Source: Aricia agestis
Lineage: Eukaryota; Arthropoda; Insecta; Lepidoptera; Lycaenidae
DNA length: 64,000 nt
NCBI RefSeq assembly: GCF_905147365.1
Contig: NC_056417.1
Coordinates: 10,376,501 to 10,440,500 of the forward strand
Direction of reading: 5' to 3'
Shown here: positions 33,101 through 39,646 of the stretch, one piece after another
Numbering within the stretch: the first letter of the stretch is position 1
How the letters are laid out: each line of letters begins with the position of its first letter
Made by a program: the position numbers and the translations under genes
Notes under the pieces: generated by a model
The model's database searches: none
What the model saw: the letters and a program-made list of their open reading frames with translations, nothing else
Told to the model about the DNA's origin: nothing

Positions 33101-36039
33101 AGTTATTCGGATTTATACTTTATAATAATTATTATGAATACGCAAATTGCATTTAGAGTAGAAGCCTAAACGCTGCCTGATTTAAAATTAGATTTCATAG
33201 ATAAACCAGCCAACAGGATTGAAACCAGTTAACAGCCATAAAGCGTAAAATAAAATTTAAGAACGAATATTTTTCCAAATTTTATGTACTTATCTCGTTC
33301 TCATATAGCAGATAGATTGGTGTCATAAATAACAAGGCATCAGGTTGCTGAATTGTAGATGAATATTTCAATGAAATTATAAATAAATATTATTTTACAA
33401 TAGTTTATGAATCGTTTTGCATATATTTTAGTATATTATTATATCATCCGGATGAATTGTATATTAAAAAAAATATTTAAGTCTAATTGAATAATGGTTT
33501 TTTAATTAACTCCATACATTTTCGATTAAAATCTTCATTTTTAGGTGACTTTACCTTTTAATGAAGATTTTAACAGATAGATTAAATTATTACTTAATCA
33601 TTTTATCTTTTTAAATGCGGTCATTAGTTACTTATAGTTAAATTAAGCAAATAATTATCAGGTTATACGGTTGAACCGAACGATAACTATAACTTCAATA
33701 AAATACGCTTCTTTTTTCCTCCATAAACTTGTGCCAGTTATGGAGTGAGCACATTGAGACGGGCCGTGCCGGGGCTCAGCGTGCCGGGGCTCATCGCAAA
33801 AATCCGCCTCCATACAATTTGTATGGAAGCGGATGTGCGTATTGCCGGCTCTCGACATAGGCGAACGCGTTGGCCAACGCGTCTGCAGACGCGTTGGCCA
33901 ACGCGTTCGCCTATGTCGAGAGCCGCCATATCGCACACTGTGTCGGGCGCAGCGGATTTCCGCTTCCATACAAATTGTACGGAGGCGAGCCCCGGCACGG
34001 CCCGTCTCAGTGTGCTCACTCCTGTATGAGACGTCGTGTGTAAGTTGTATAATTTTTATTGTTCCGTCGTCTTGGTTGTTAAGTGCGATACGCTCCGCGT
34101 CAATTTAATCCTTGCCTCCAGTCACGATTTTCTAATCAAGTAACTTAAAGTGTTCTAAGGTTTTTATGTGTTGTCTCTATCGTTATAATAAATCTTGATT
34201 ATTATCACTTATGTTAGAATATTATATCTAAGTATAATATTCTAACATAAGTATCATATTTCAATGGAGTTACTATACTATAAAATATTAAAATACCGAG
34301 GCAAATCCCATTAAAATATGGAAATTCTGTAATTATGAATTTTCGTTACTCGTTTCGCAGGTTAGGCATAAAATAAGAGTTTTTAATTTAGAGTTCCACA
34401 AGGATCTTTGCTTGCACCCATTGCACTTTTAGCTATACATCAATGAAACATTTTATTTACCAATCTTAAAATAGGTCAATTATTAAAGACGTCTTAATTA
34501 AGATTGATAGCAATACTCCGAGACTGATAAGTGATAAGAGCTGTCACCGCACTTGAAGCCTTGACCTTTTAATGATATTCTTAAAAAAAATATTACTTAC
34601 TGCTCTAATATTTTTTAAGAATAGAACTTATATCTGGAAAATATTGACGTTTACTTCGAAATATTGGAAGTTGGAACAGGATTTATTAGAACCACTAGAG
34701 CCAAATAATAAAAAAAATAAAAAAAGACGGTTATGTTACGACATGGTTACGACTGTTACGCGTGAATACAAGTTCTCTTAAAATTTTATTTTAAATTCAA
34801 TCGTCTTAAAACTATGTGTTAAGGTTAACATGAATAATATAGAGTAATTTTATATTATCAAGTCATTGAATATATACAAATTGATTGATATAATTCAAGG
34901 AGAATAAAATTTGTCACAAGTATACGCCACAACACAAGTTAGAAAGCTCGTGTAGGCGTTCGCCCATGCACCTCATTCGTTAACTTAAGTGCAATATAAA
35001 ATCTATAATTTAAAACTCAAAGGTGACTGACTGATTGGCATAGTGAGATCACTATGTCAATCAGTCAGTTGTAGATATCAACGCACAGCCCAAACCACTG
35101 GACGGATCGGGCTGAAATTTGGCATGCAGGGTAGATGTTATGACGTAGGCATCCGCTAAGAAAGGATTTTGATAAATTCCAACCCCAAGGGGTTCAAATA
35201 GGGGATGAAAGTTTGTATATAATAATACTTCTTAACGCGAGCGAAGCCGCGGGCAAAAGCTCGTATAATATATTTTATATTGCACTTATTATGGTCACCC
35301 AAGATATCATTATTACCAAATCATCGCTTTGTTTTATCAAAATAGATTCAAAAACTAGTTATCAATACCAAAACATCCAAGTATTTTGCAATTGTCTAGT
35401 ATCTCTTATCAGAATCAAAATATTGTCACAATTGAATTTATTGCCGATAACAAGTAGATCTTTTTGTTATTGCAGTAAATAAGGATTCTGAGTTGATAAT
35501 TTAACAAATTCGTAAGTATATTATATTATTAAGCTGTTGGATTCCAAAATTGAAATATTATTCATTAACTAGCTATTTGACCGAGCTTTGTTCGGTATTC
35601 GATAAAACACGAATAAAATGACATTTTCCAAAAATGATTCCTAGATAGATCGATTTATCGCCCCCGAAACCCCCTATATACTATATATTTTATATGGCAA
35701 AATGCTATAATATGTATGTGATACTGCAGCTGTATTTATTAGGTTATCAAGAGCGGCAAAATCAAACGTTCTTATTGTAAGTGGATGTTATCTTCCGAGA
35801 TACTCTACAATCTACATTTTAATGCTAAATTAGATTCCTGCCTAAATTTTTCCATTCATCGGCATCTCATAATTACTACCTGTATCATTTTTTGCTCCAC
35901 CATAACATGTTTGAGACCTTGACTTTACCAGCTACTTACATGACCGTAGTGTTCTTGTCAGTGCTGTGTCTTTCCTCTTCGGAACTTCAGTCTTCTGTCC
36001 GAGTAAGGTGTGCGCCTGCGCTTGGTTGATATCCGCCAT
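8878..36039 (-). CDS. SLC17-like MFS transporter, gene 2 (complete, nine exons)
   Basis: The exons 36039-35940, 31191-30992, 28042-27806, 23003-22794, 21659-21492, 11892-11676, 11346-11225, 9617-9501 and 9108-8878 join into 1602 bases (533 residues plus stop) with GT-AG borders and matching phases throughout. Seen in the protein: Arg58 in helix 1 (MRVCLNLAITQM), sequons NHT and NGT in loop 1, GFYYGYAATQVPGG in helix 2, RVLQGMGEG (Arg172, Glu179), RWVPPHERS, GHDWGYYTMVTDLPKY at the start of helix 7, the ASYAGCD and GFYSGMK region, VNALDLSPNYAGS, and a last helix followed by a hydrophilic tail. In VGLUTs of this family the helix 1 Arg and the helix 4 Arg/Glu pair are essential; here they are kept, while the VGLUT helix 2 His is Leu115 and the helix 7 Arg is His308 (alignment from memory). 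That favours the insect phosphate-cotransporter/sialin-like group over a glutamate transporter. It would act in the plasma or a vesicle membrane; the substrate is not inferable. Confidence 0.9.
9501..9617 (-). CDS. Gene 2 exon 8
   Basis: 39 codons encoding VNALDLSPNYAGSLTSLVN and GIITPYLIGLLTPD, the SLC17 helix 10-11 region. The same length as gene 1 exon 8. Donor GTAAGT. Confidence 0.92.
9916..10250 (-). repeat. SINE-like CCCTA-rich repeat (copy 2)
   Basis: The reverse complement of the family at 3424-3752: the A-rich tail is at the left (TTTTTTTATGAAATAAG on the plus strand), then CATCAGGTGACCCG, the CCCTA tract, and the GAGCCATG start at the right. It lies in gene 2 intron 7 in the transcript sense. 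Confidence 0.75.
10429..10586. mobile_element. 158-bp MITE with TAA flanks (Harbinger-like?)
   Basis: The inverted ends start CGGCCGTTCCCAATATT and match over about 35 bases, including ATCTATCTCTGGTTT. TAA flanks both sides (10426-10428 and 10587-10589), which fits the three-base target duplication of PIF/Harbinger elements. Confidence 0.65.
10826..11025. mobile_element. 200-bp foldback MITE
   Basis: The ends AAGCCAAACGAGCG and CTCGTTTGGCTT are inverted, and the homology continues for about 45 bases through GTGAGTTGTGAGTCGCAGAA. Non-coding, in gene 2 intron 7. Confidence 0.7.
11225..11346 (-). CDS. Gene 2 exon 7
   Basis: 122 bases, completing a split Ala codon at the 5' side. It encodes ATGPAICIILASYAGCD and MALMGGFYSGMK (helices 9-10). 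The same length as gene 1 exon 7. Acceptor TATTTAG, donor GTGAGA. Confidence 0.92.
11676..11892 (-). CDS. Gene 2 exon 6
   Basis: 217 bases encoding VGHDWGYYTMVTDLPKYSH, then DVLKFNI, helix 8 (ALPYIAMWLSSFLFGFVCD) and a basic loop. GHDWG is typical of the insect phosphate-cotransporter-like group. Acceptor TTTTTCAG, donor GTATGT. Confidence 0.92.
11935..12190 (+). mobile_element. Helitron-like repeat, GCGAAAG family, fragment
   Basis: It begins near ATTACAAATGCGAAAG, followed by TCTGTCTGTTATCTCTTTACGC and the degenerate string found in eight or so copies in this window (CCGATTTTGATGAAATT, GGTATGGAGATACTTT, CGATAAACGA). In intact relatives the 3' end is CTAGT. Non-coding. Confidence 0.55.
13112..14734 (-). 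mobile_element. Tc1/mariner-type DNA transposon (1,623 bp), inactive
   Basis: The inverted ends CACTTGCATGCGAAAAAATC (13112 on) and its near reverse complement (to 14734) are flanked by TA on both sides (13110-13111, 14735-14736), the family's target duplication. The interior carries a decayed transposase on the minus strand. It sits precisely inside the SINE at 12818-14822. Confidence 0.88.
13400..14400 (-). pseudogene. Tc1-like transposase pseudogene
   Basis: Reading from 14400 leftwards gives a Tc1-like helix-turn-helix start, then the WRVVLFSDE block (first Asp), then MQNNARPH and SPYPNPIDHPWGELK. In active relatives the second block is QDNARPH, so the catalytic Asp is Asn here. Several stops and at least one frameshift interrupt it (fragments 13996-13781 and 13760-13500 are in different frames). 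It cannot encode an active enzyme. Confidence 0.85.
15372..15500 (-). repeat. SINE-like CCCTA family, 3' fragment (copy 3)
   Basis: Only the 3' third is present (ATGAAATAAGGAGGC, GGTCACCTGA, CGTCGCCCATGGACACTCGC, GTTGCCGGC), consistent with a truncated copy. Confidence 0.65.
15776..16073. mobile_element. 298-bp foldback MITE, copy A of a pair
   Basis: The ends ACCATAAAGTTAATATACC (plus AGCGGAATAGAG) and their inverse at 16043-16073 match over about 31 bases. A second copy lies at 31334-31617 with the same interior (CACAAGCATGATTGAACATG, GTCAACGTGC, CACGTCTCTTT). Non-coding. Confidence 0.75.
16152..16417. mobile_element. 266-bp foldback element bounded by TTAA
   Basis: The left arm (AAATTCTCATACAAACGTAA region) and right arm (TTACGTTTGTATGAGAATTT) are inverted over about 65 bases, ending TTAA at 16152-16155 and 16414-16417. 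TTAA is the piggyBac target site, so a piggyBac-type MITE is possible. Confidence 0.55.
16676..16785 (-). repeat. tRNA-derived SINE, body fragment
   Basis: A short stretch matching the SINE body (TTTTATAGTGCCCAAGTGTG, then GCACTCTC and TTACTCTCATGA). The tRNA-like head is absent. Confidence 0.6.
17925..18080 (+). mobile_element. Helitron-like repeat, GCGAAAG family, degraded
   Basis: The family string is recognisable (GGGAAAGTATCTGTCTGTC, GTTACCTCGTCACGCTCAAA, CGAGCTCAAATTTG), with much divergence. Confidence 0.45.
18179..18319. mobile_element. 141-bp near-perfect foldback MITE
   Basis: The arms run from GACATGTGGCAAGCGATTAT to the inverse ending TAATCGCTTGCCACTTGTC and match over about 43 bases with few differences, with an interior of about 50 bases. 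Gene 2 intron 5. Confidence 0.75.
18434..19152. mobile_element. 719-bp terminal-inverted-repeat element with an extra hairpin
   Basis: The outer ends TTCGGAATATACA are inverted, followed by matching arms GTCACAGTCGACTGGTT and AACCAGTTGGCTGCGAC. Internally, AATCAAACAGCTAGCC and GGCTAGCTGTTTGATT are also inverted. Near the right end a separate 50-base hairpin (about 19093-19145) is inserted. No transposase frame. Confidence 0.65.
21492..21659 (-). CDS. Gene 2 exon 5
   Basis: 56 codons encoding SLLCYSTPNTHPYISKKE, the cytoplasmic loop with DPVPWKALLRS, and the start of helix 7. Acceptor TTGTTCCAG, donor GTAAGT. Confidence 0.92.
21859..22419. mobile_element. GTACYATCAGAG-family MITE split by a SINE
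   Basis: The left end GTACCATCAGAGAAAGTGAT and right end (TTTTCTGATGGTAT) are inverted. A 357-base SINE occupies 21941-22297 with a 13-base duplication of MITE sequence. Sister MITEs lie at 31671-31833, 47388-47524, 57608-57774 and 58053-58186. Confidence 0.75.
21941..22297 (-). mobile_element. tRNA-derived SINE, full length, with 13-bp target duplication
   Basis: AATTTTAGCATTA flanks the insert on both sides (21928-21940, 22298-22310). The head at the right reads, on the minus strand, CCGTGGTCTAATGG and later GTAAGTTCGATTCCCGCG, the two Pol III promoter boxes. The body matches the copies at 12818 and 45910. A target duplication of this length fits LINE-driven insertion. Confidence 0.9.
22794..23003 (-). 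CDS. Gene 2 exon 4
   Basis: 70 codons encoding GPTMPALMIMLARW, VPPHERS, GGAQIGNIFGSFMSG and SDGRDWAYVFYFFGG (helices 4-6). Acceptor TTTTCAG, donor GTGAGT. Confidence 0.93.
23205..23513 (+). mobile_element. Helitron-like repeat ending CCGGGACAGCTAG
   Basis: The 3' end has the Helitron layout: a hairpin with stem GGCAAA/TTTGCC and a six-base loop (GGCAAAGAAATGTTTGCC), then GGACAG and CTAG followed by T. The start is near AAAATTCTCGTGTCAC. Opposite-strand copies lie at 56720-57033 and 63512-63967. Confidence 0.65.
24172..24566 (-). mobile_element. Helitron-like repeat (GCGAAAG family) interrupted by a MITE
   Basis: On the minus strand it starts CTTATAAGTGCGAAAGTGTG at the right and runs through CTGCTGAACAGATTTTGCTG to the CGGAGTTGCGGGCG region at the left. 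A 162-base MITE (24275-24436) splits it at CTATGTC. Its start faces a second, plus-strand head of the same family at about 24620, producing a palindrome. Confidence 0.65.
24275..24436. mobile_element. 162-bp hAT-like MITE
   Basis: The ends CAGTGGCGTAA and TTACGCCACTG are inverted and are followed by related sequence (ATATAG and CTTATAG). The flanks CCTATGTC and TCTATGTC agree at seven of eight bases, the hAT target length. CAGTGGCG is a familiar hAT terminus. Confidence 0.75.
24540..24660. repeat. About 115-bp palindrome from head-to-head Helitron-like ends
   Basis: The arms centre on a one-base spacer in TTACTAATTTAGTAA and run outwards through ATACTAATTACTGATA to CACTTTCGCA/TGCGAAAGTG with a few mismatches. 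Confidence 0.8.
24806..25020 (-). pseudogene. THAP zinc-finger domain fragment
   Basis: From a Met at about 24927 the frame encodes GGTRYCCVVGCKNSQ followed by LTFYSFL, the start of a THAP (C2CH) zinc finger, and stops 36 codons later, before the second Cys and His. THAP domains occur in P-element-like transposases and some host DNA-binding proteins. It lies inside a region bounded by 19-base inverted repeats (23514-23532, 25058-25076), so a decayed DNA transposon is more likely than a host exon. Confidence 0.6.
25715..25890 (+). mobile_element. Helitron-like repeat, GCGAAAG family
   Basis: It begins AATATTATAAATGCAAAAGT and carries GTCTGTCTATTTG, CTTCACGCCCAAACCGTTG and AACCGATTTTGCTGAAA. 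The 3' part is diverged. Confidence 0.6.
26439..26790 (-). mobile_element. Helitron-like repeat, CTAGCGACCCGCCCCGG family (copy 1)
   Basis: On the minus strand it runs from TTATAAAACAAAGTCGC to a GC-rich end with hairpin stem GCGAC/GTCGC directly before CTAG. Copies lie at 48553-48893 (plus strand) and 56344-56712 (minus). Internal blocks such as GCGTAGTTTTAAAGATTAAA are shared. Non-coding. Confidence 0.6.
26965..27275. mobile_element. CCCTAAAGTATTATCACTT-family foldback element and hairpin chain
   Basis: A family member with ends related to those at 60125-60350 and 61425-61630. Its right end has expanded into a chain: 27-base perfect arms (27160-27186 and 27202-27228) around a 15-base spacer, then a second hairpin with a one-base spacer, then a third at 27247-27270. 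Confidence 0.7.
27590..27677 (+). mobile_element. Helitron-like repeat, GCGAAAG family, 3' part
   Basis: GGTATGGAGATACTTTGAGT, then GGCGCAACGGATT and the end CATCTAGTA, matching the CTAG-T terminus seen at 36866. Confidence 0.5.
27806..28042 (-). CDS. Gene 2 exon 3
   Basis: 79 codons encoding YATFDWDEKTQG, helix 2 with YGYAATQVPGGYFAEKLGGK, helix 3, and LRVLQGMGE. Acceptor TTTTTCAG, donor GTAATG. Confidence 0.93.
28709..29656 (+). CDS. Non-LTR reverse transcriptase, C-terminal part
   Basis: The frame is open well upstream of the Met at 28916: IPQGGVLSPLLFSIFIN (RT motif), then LFADDLQIY with the FADD catalytic motif, AEWAKSFGLMVNPGKS and LGLILDNNLSW. The C-terminus has WLPIRLRCN and the VRLWNSLPHTLRDSP block typical of the CR1/L2/Rex group. 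There is no internal stop over about 316 codons, so the insertion is fairly recent. It lacks the endonuclease and the first RT motifs and cannot move by itself. Confidence 0.88.
   Translation, partial: KIPQGGVLSPLLFSIFINTVSKLIASNFHLFADDLQIYRHSLIEDIISAIAEINTDLNRIAEWAKSFGLMVNPGKSQAMIIGSKYSIQRVSERDIPSIVFDGTIIPFTDTAKNLGLILDNNLSWISHVNEVSKKVYYSLHKLKCLQNFLPIKTKILLVQTLIFPILDYADSCYLDITEELLTKLERLQNLCIRYVFGLKKFDHVSAFRLRLKWLPIRLRCNSHILCLLYNILYNPLSPSYLLDRFNFSRPPDIPCRSSVRTNLSLPSHRSNFYSYSFTMHAVRLWNSLPHTLRDSPTIAVFKRRLKEHYLHSQSL
28709..29975 (+). mobile_element. 5'-truncated CR1/L2-like non-LTR retrotransposon
   Basis: It starts in the middle of reverse transcriptase (28709) and ends past the stop (29656) in a short 3' tail with AATAAA and A-rich sequence near 29950-29975. 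The 5' truncation is typical of LINE insertion. It lies in gene 2 intron 2, antisense to the gene. Confidence 0.85.
30381..30573. mobile_element. GGGGCTAAAATG-family MITE (copy 1 of 3)
   Basis: The ends TCTGGGGCTAAAATG and ACCATTTTAGGTCCGC are inverted with two changes. The interior carries the palindrome ATGAATCATAATATGATTCA and TTTGACATTCGTCAGTTTGA. Copies at 38259-38460 and 61188-61321. Confidence 0.7.
30992..31191 (-). CDS. Gene 2 exon 2
   Basis: 200 bases encoding helix 1 (YILGVMGLLGVCNAY, then MRVCLNLAITQMV) and an extracellular loop with NHT and NGT sequons and PDACPSDD. Acceptor TGTTTCAG, donor GTAAGT. Confidence 0.93.
31334..31617. mobile_element. Foldback MITE, copy B of the pair with 15776-16073
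   Basis: The ends CCATAAAGTTAACATACC and TCTATTCCGCTAGG correspond to copy A. The interior is the same, including GTACGTATACACTTACACAA and the CACACGTCTCTTT block. Gene 2 intron 1. Confidence 0.75.
31671..31833. mobile_element. GTACYATCAGAG-family MITE
   Basis: GTACTATCAGAGAAGTTGAT at the left is inverted as ATCAATTTCTTCAATGGTAC at the right, with ATGGCGGCCCTACGT and ACGTACGTCTGTCA also paired. About 163 bases. Confidence 0.75.
32365..32560 (+). mobile_element. Helitron-like repeat, GCGAAAG family
   Basis: AAAGCGAAAGTGTTTCTGTC, CTTCACGCTTAAACTGC, CCGATTTTGATGAAATT, GTCCCGGGAAAGGACATAGG and CGATAAACGAGTTTTGGT follow in the family order. The CTAG end is lost. Confidence 0.65.
32640..33650. 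other. AT-rich stretch of gene 2 intron 1
   Basis: Very AT-rich, low complexity, with no recognisable coding frame or bounded repeat; a modest hairpin at about 33527-33580 (AAAATCTTCATT and AATGAAGATTTT). Confidence 0.5.
33740..34030. mobile_element. GC-rich nested palindrome, probable foldback element
   Basis: The core 33846-33925 is an 80-base perfect palindrome centred on CTGCAG. Each arm contains ACGCGTTGGCCAACGCGT, itself a palindrome. The arms continue imperfectly outwards for another 100 bases (TTGTATGGAAGCGGA against TCCGCTTCCATACAA; GGGCCGTGCCGGGGCT against AGCCCCGGCACGGCCC). Because it is palindromic, open frames appear on both strands, but they have no coding meaning. It is much richer in CpG than its surroundings. 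Confidence 0.85.
34207..34252. repeat. Hairpin with 20-bp perfect arms
   Basis: ACTTATGTTAGAATATTATA and its inverse are separated by six bases (TCTAAG). In gene 2 intron 1. Confidence 0.85.
35029..35266 (+). mobile_element. Helitron-like repeat, GCGAAGCCGCGGGC family (copy 1)
   Basis: It starts with a hairpin (CTGACTGATTGGCATAGTGA and inverse, one mismatch), then GGGCTGAAATTTGGCATGCA, AACCCCAAGGGGTT and the end GCGAGCGAAGCCGCGGGCAA with GCTCGT where relatives have GCTAGT. An inverted copy lies at 47091-47310. Confidence 0.6.
35940..36039 (-). CDS. Gene 2 exon 1 with start codon
   Basis: It encodes the hydrophilic N-terminus MADINQAQAHTLLGQK and ends with one base of a Cys codon, as in gene 3. 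The ATG context AAAAATGG is good. Donor GTAAGT. An upstream non-coding exon cannot be excluded. Confidence 0.88.
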
Positions 36040-36600
36040 TTTTTACCACAAATCGAGTCGAACAAAAAACTTAAGCTTGATCACAAGTCTTCACTGTTCC
36101 CGTCCGAAATTTTCTGGAATTTGTGAAATGTTTAAATGCTTTTGCGTCATTATTTAGCACTTATTTATTTTGTGTAAGTAATTGTAATTAAACTGGAAAA
36201 CGGTACGAGCATTTAAATTTTTAATTTTGTACTGGCGAAATCATTATCGACTATTGAATAATTTATAGTTTGTTGTTATCTGATCCATGCACGTGGTATA
36301 AACATGTTAGTTTTATCGTTTAACAAATTGATTTCGATAATTTCTCTAGTATTTTCCATCCAAATTTCAAACTCTACCGTGTCCCCGGCTTTGGTGTTGC
36401 GAATTTTATTTACCTCGTCACAGAACACGTTTACATATTGAACACTAGAACTGAACACACGAGTATCAAGAGCTATGCGGCCGCGGCGTCTGTTATCAGT
36501 CTATGAAGCCTGCATACGCGCGAATTGTTAGGCGAATATTGTCACAGAGAAGCTGGGCACTGGGCAGTTCACAAGTGGTCGCCCTTGAGGCTTTTGACCA
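36040..36600 (-). promoter_or_regulatory. Presumed 5' UTR / promoter side of gene 2
   Basis: No bounded repeat was seen here, unlike most of the surrounding DNA. A possible splice acceptor (TTCCAG, minus strand, near 36115) precedes the ATG. No TATA box or initiator could be assigned with confidence. Confidence 0.35.
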
Positions 36601-36669
36601 TACTGACTCATTTCGTTACGAAACTTATGTAAGAATGGATGAATTTTGATACTCGACTAGGAATCCATA

Positions 36670-36866
36670 CCAATATTATAAAAGTGCGTCTGTCTGTTAC
36701 CTCTTCAAGCCTAAACCGCTGAACTGATTTGTATGAAATTTGGTATGGAGATACTTTGAGCTCCGATATAGGACATAATATTAGGATACATTTTATCCTC
36801 AAAAAATTTTCAGTTCCCGCGCGATAAACTGGTGCAACGGATTTAAGGATATAGTATCTAGTTAAT
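36670..36866 (+). mobile_element. Helitron-like repeat, GCGAAAG family, with CTAGT end
   Basis: From AATATTATAAAAGTGCG through TCTGTCTGTTACCTCTTCAA, TGGTATGGAGATACTTTGAG and CGCGCGATAAACTGG to GTATCTAGTT, giving start and CTAG end in one copy of about 195 bases. Confidence 0.7.
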
Positions 36867-36911
36867 CTATATTTTATCTTAGACAATTTATGGGTAATAT
36901 AAAACCAGGCC

Positions 36912-37090
36912 ATTTAGCCGAAACTTTTTCGTTTTCGCTTCGTTATAGAATCGCCGGTCAAAATGTGTGGAATTGACATAAGAAGAGTCGAACGTCAACG
37001 TCATGTCATATTAGCGAACGCTTAGGTCAATTCCATACATTTTCATCGGTGATTCTATAACGAAGCGAAATCGAAAAGATTTTGGCTCAC
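36912..37090. mobile_element. Foldback MITE (copy 1 of 2)
   Basis: The arms (CGCTTCGTTATAGAATCGCC and GGTGATTCTATAACGAAGCG) are inverted over roughly 60 bases. A shorter relative lies at 59297-59440 in gene 1 intron 8. Confidence 0.75.
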
Positions 37091-37464
37091 CCCCCAGGTC
37101 CATAACTTTACGTGGGTCTTTTGAAAACATAGCCCATGCGAATCTTAAGGAGCAAAAACTAAGGAAGAAAAATGTAATTAAAATTTTCCAAATCACTCAA
37201 ATTTTCACGAAATCTTTATAAAAGTAGAGACTTAACATTTTAATGTTTTTTTAAATATTCGTGGCCTTATGACGAAGCCAGCTAGATGAATTAGAATCTA
37301 TCAGTTTTTATTAAACAAATATTTGCTAACACAATATCCGCTTAACTTAGAACAATATAGCGAAGGCTGTATCGCCAAAACATATTATCATACTGATTCA
37401 ATCACAATTTGACATGACCTTTTCATTGAAATCATAATATCCTATCACATCCAAACTAATCTGC

Positions 37465-37650
37465 ACTAATATTATAAACTCGAGATTGTGTCTGTTTTTT
37501 TGTCTCTTTGCCTGTTTCCTCTTCTTGCTGAAACCACTAAACCGATTTTAATGACATTTGGTATGTGATACTTTAAATCACGATAAAGGGCATGTTATTA
37601 GGAAGATAGTTTTTATCTAGAAGAATGTATCTCGCTGCTAGCGCGTTAAA
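37465..37650 (+). mobile_element. Helitron-like repeat, GCGAAAG family, diverged
   Basis: CTAATATTATAAACTCGAG, GTCTCTTTGCCTGTTTCCTC, AACCGATTTTAATGACATTT and GGTATGTGATACTTTAAATC follow the family order. Confidence 0.5.
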
Positions 37651-38258
37651 GTATTTTCGACTCTTTAAAGTGGCAGGACGTAGCATTAAGTTACAAATTA
37701 AATTCATACGCTAATTTTTCCAGGACTCTAACTGTAATAGCAAAGCAATGGCTTATTATAGGATGTAAAGGTAACACTATTCTCTATCATTTTATTAATT
37801 TCGCTTCTTAAGGAATGCTTTCAAGTGGTACTGCAGGTGTTCTCTTATAAAATCACATAAACACCTGTCTAAACAGGTTCTAGATATTGCAGCTCATTTT
37901 GCATTAAAGGGTTATACCGCATGCATTTTTAATAGTAGGTTTTAGTACTTTATAAATAAATTATAAAGTAGATATTTTGAACCCTGTACTTACATTGGCA
38001 TACCTGGTTGGTTCACCTGCATAGGTGTGCTGCATAGATGTGCCGATTTGACGCAGATATTTGGAAAAGCTGTCGGTCTGGTTTTCACACCTCCACATGC
38101 AGGTTGCAACTGCAAAATGTGAAGAGGGTTCCGTAGCCAAATGGCAAAAGATGGTACTCTTAGGCATAGGTTACTCGGTCAGTATAGCATCAGTTCAGTC
38201 CATCAGTCTGATCCAGGCTGATAAGAGAATGATCGTGTAACCGTTTGTTTAACGGACT

Positions 38259-38460
38259 GCGGGGCTAAAATGGCCGCTTTGAAGAATCATGATATGAATC
38301 ATAATACGATTCATTTTTCTAAAATCGCAAAATGCAACTCTGCTTCCAATTCATTTCTGTATTTTTGTATTGATTTGACATTTGTCAGTTTGACAGTTTT
38401 AATAATTCATTTACTAAATTGATTGAGAGGAATTGCTAAATGTGACCATTTTAGCCCCGC
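38259..38460. mobile_element. GGGGCTAAAATG-family MITE (copy 2)
   Basis: The ends GCGGGGCTAAAATGG and CCATTTTAGCCCCGC are perfectly inverted over 14-15 bases. The interior has ATGAATCATAATACGATTCA and TGACATTTGTCAGTTTGACA. Confidence 0.8.
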
Positions 38461-39000
38461 TGACCATTTGTTACGAGTATTATGGACTTTCTCTGGCGTC
38501 GACTCATTCTGGCGTCAGAGACTGATGGACAGAACTGATGCCAGACTGACCGTGTAACCTAACCTATAGATTCGTCATGTGTGTATTTTTGTGTGTCTGT
38601 CTATCTGTCCGTCCGTATGTCACAGCCATTTTCTCGGAATTTGGTATATTTTAGTCTACAGGTATATCTATTTAGATGAAACTGAACGTGTTTGAACATC
38701 CTGTGCAGGTGTCAGTTGCATCGCTGATTAACTGTTGCAGTTATTTGGATTCGATGGCTGTCCAACCAAGCGGAGAGGCACCGGGGTTTCAGTGGGTAAA
38801 CCCATATCTCGACCAATGTGAACCATCAGCGTATGCCCATTGATATTTTATATACATTGATAAAAAATGTGTGCTTCAAAATTCGTCTTTTTATGGCCGG
38901 TACCTACTGGAATTCACTGAATTTCATTCCAGTGCCCGTTTACATTGTTCCAGTAGCAAATTAACAACGACTATATTTAACTGGTGGCTCAATAACCTGT

Positions 39001-39480
39001 TGAAATCCAATTGTTTTAATTTATTATCTTGAGTATATTTATAAATATTTTTTCTACCTTCTTCTGTCTATCTTAATAATAATATTTATCTAATGATATC
39101 TTCCAGAGCACCTTGATGAATGTAAATTTTATTGTCATTTATATAAAACGCACAAACTGTAGTTTGTTGAACCTAAATTAGTTTTAAAAATAAAATTACC
39201 TATAACTATAAGATGAATCTTTCCCAGTGTTTTGGTAAATAGTAGCGCCGTGCGAGTTTCTTACGCCGGTTCTTCTCGCCGGGTTAGTTCCCGAACCAGT
39301 GTGGTGGTAGGAACCAGTAGTAATGACGTTTTGAAATTATTTGTTTCAAATCGATTCTGGATTACTAAATCATATTTTTCTACAGTATGGCTCCTTTTTT
39401 TTTGATCTACCAATCATTGGGAATACTTTAATACAATTAATTCATTTTATAAAATGCAAATATACAAGTAATAATGGTTT
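39001..39480 (+). repeat. LINE 3'-tail relic (plus strand)
   Basis: It contains GTGCGAGTTTCTTACGCCGG followed by TTCTTCTCGCC and TTCCCGAACC, a tail common to a lepidopteran LINE family. The coding part is not recognisable. Confidence 0.55.
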
Positions 39481-39646
39481 TAGAAGTTCACCTTCATAAG
39501 AAATAAAGCCTTGACACGTTAAAGAAAATGAATGGATAAATATTTATTTATGACATTTAAGATTATAGTGTTTTAACTCGTGCATTGTATGTAATTATTA
39601 TTATGTAAAGTATGTAATCCAAGCTGAGCCTCTACAGTGAGTAATA

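Noticed and set aside
33658..34108. Four overlapping open frames on both strands, rich in Arg and Ala
   Set aside because: They arise because the DNA is palindromic and GC-rich; the two strands encode nearly the same string.
34572..34781. 69-codon plus-strand frame
   Set aside because: AT-rich, Lys/Asn/Leu-biased chance frame with no motif or repeat support.
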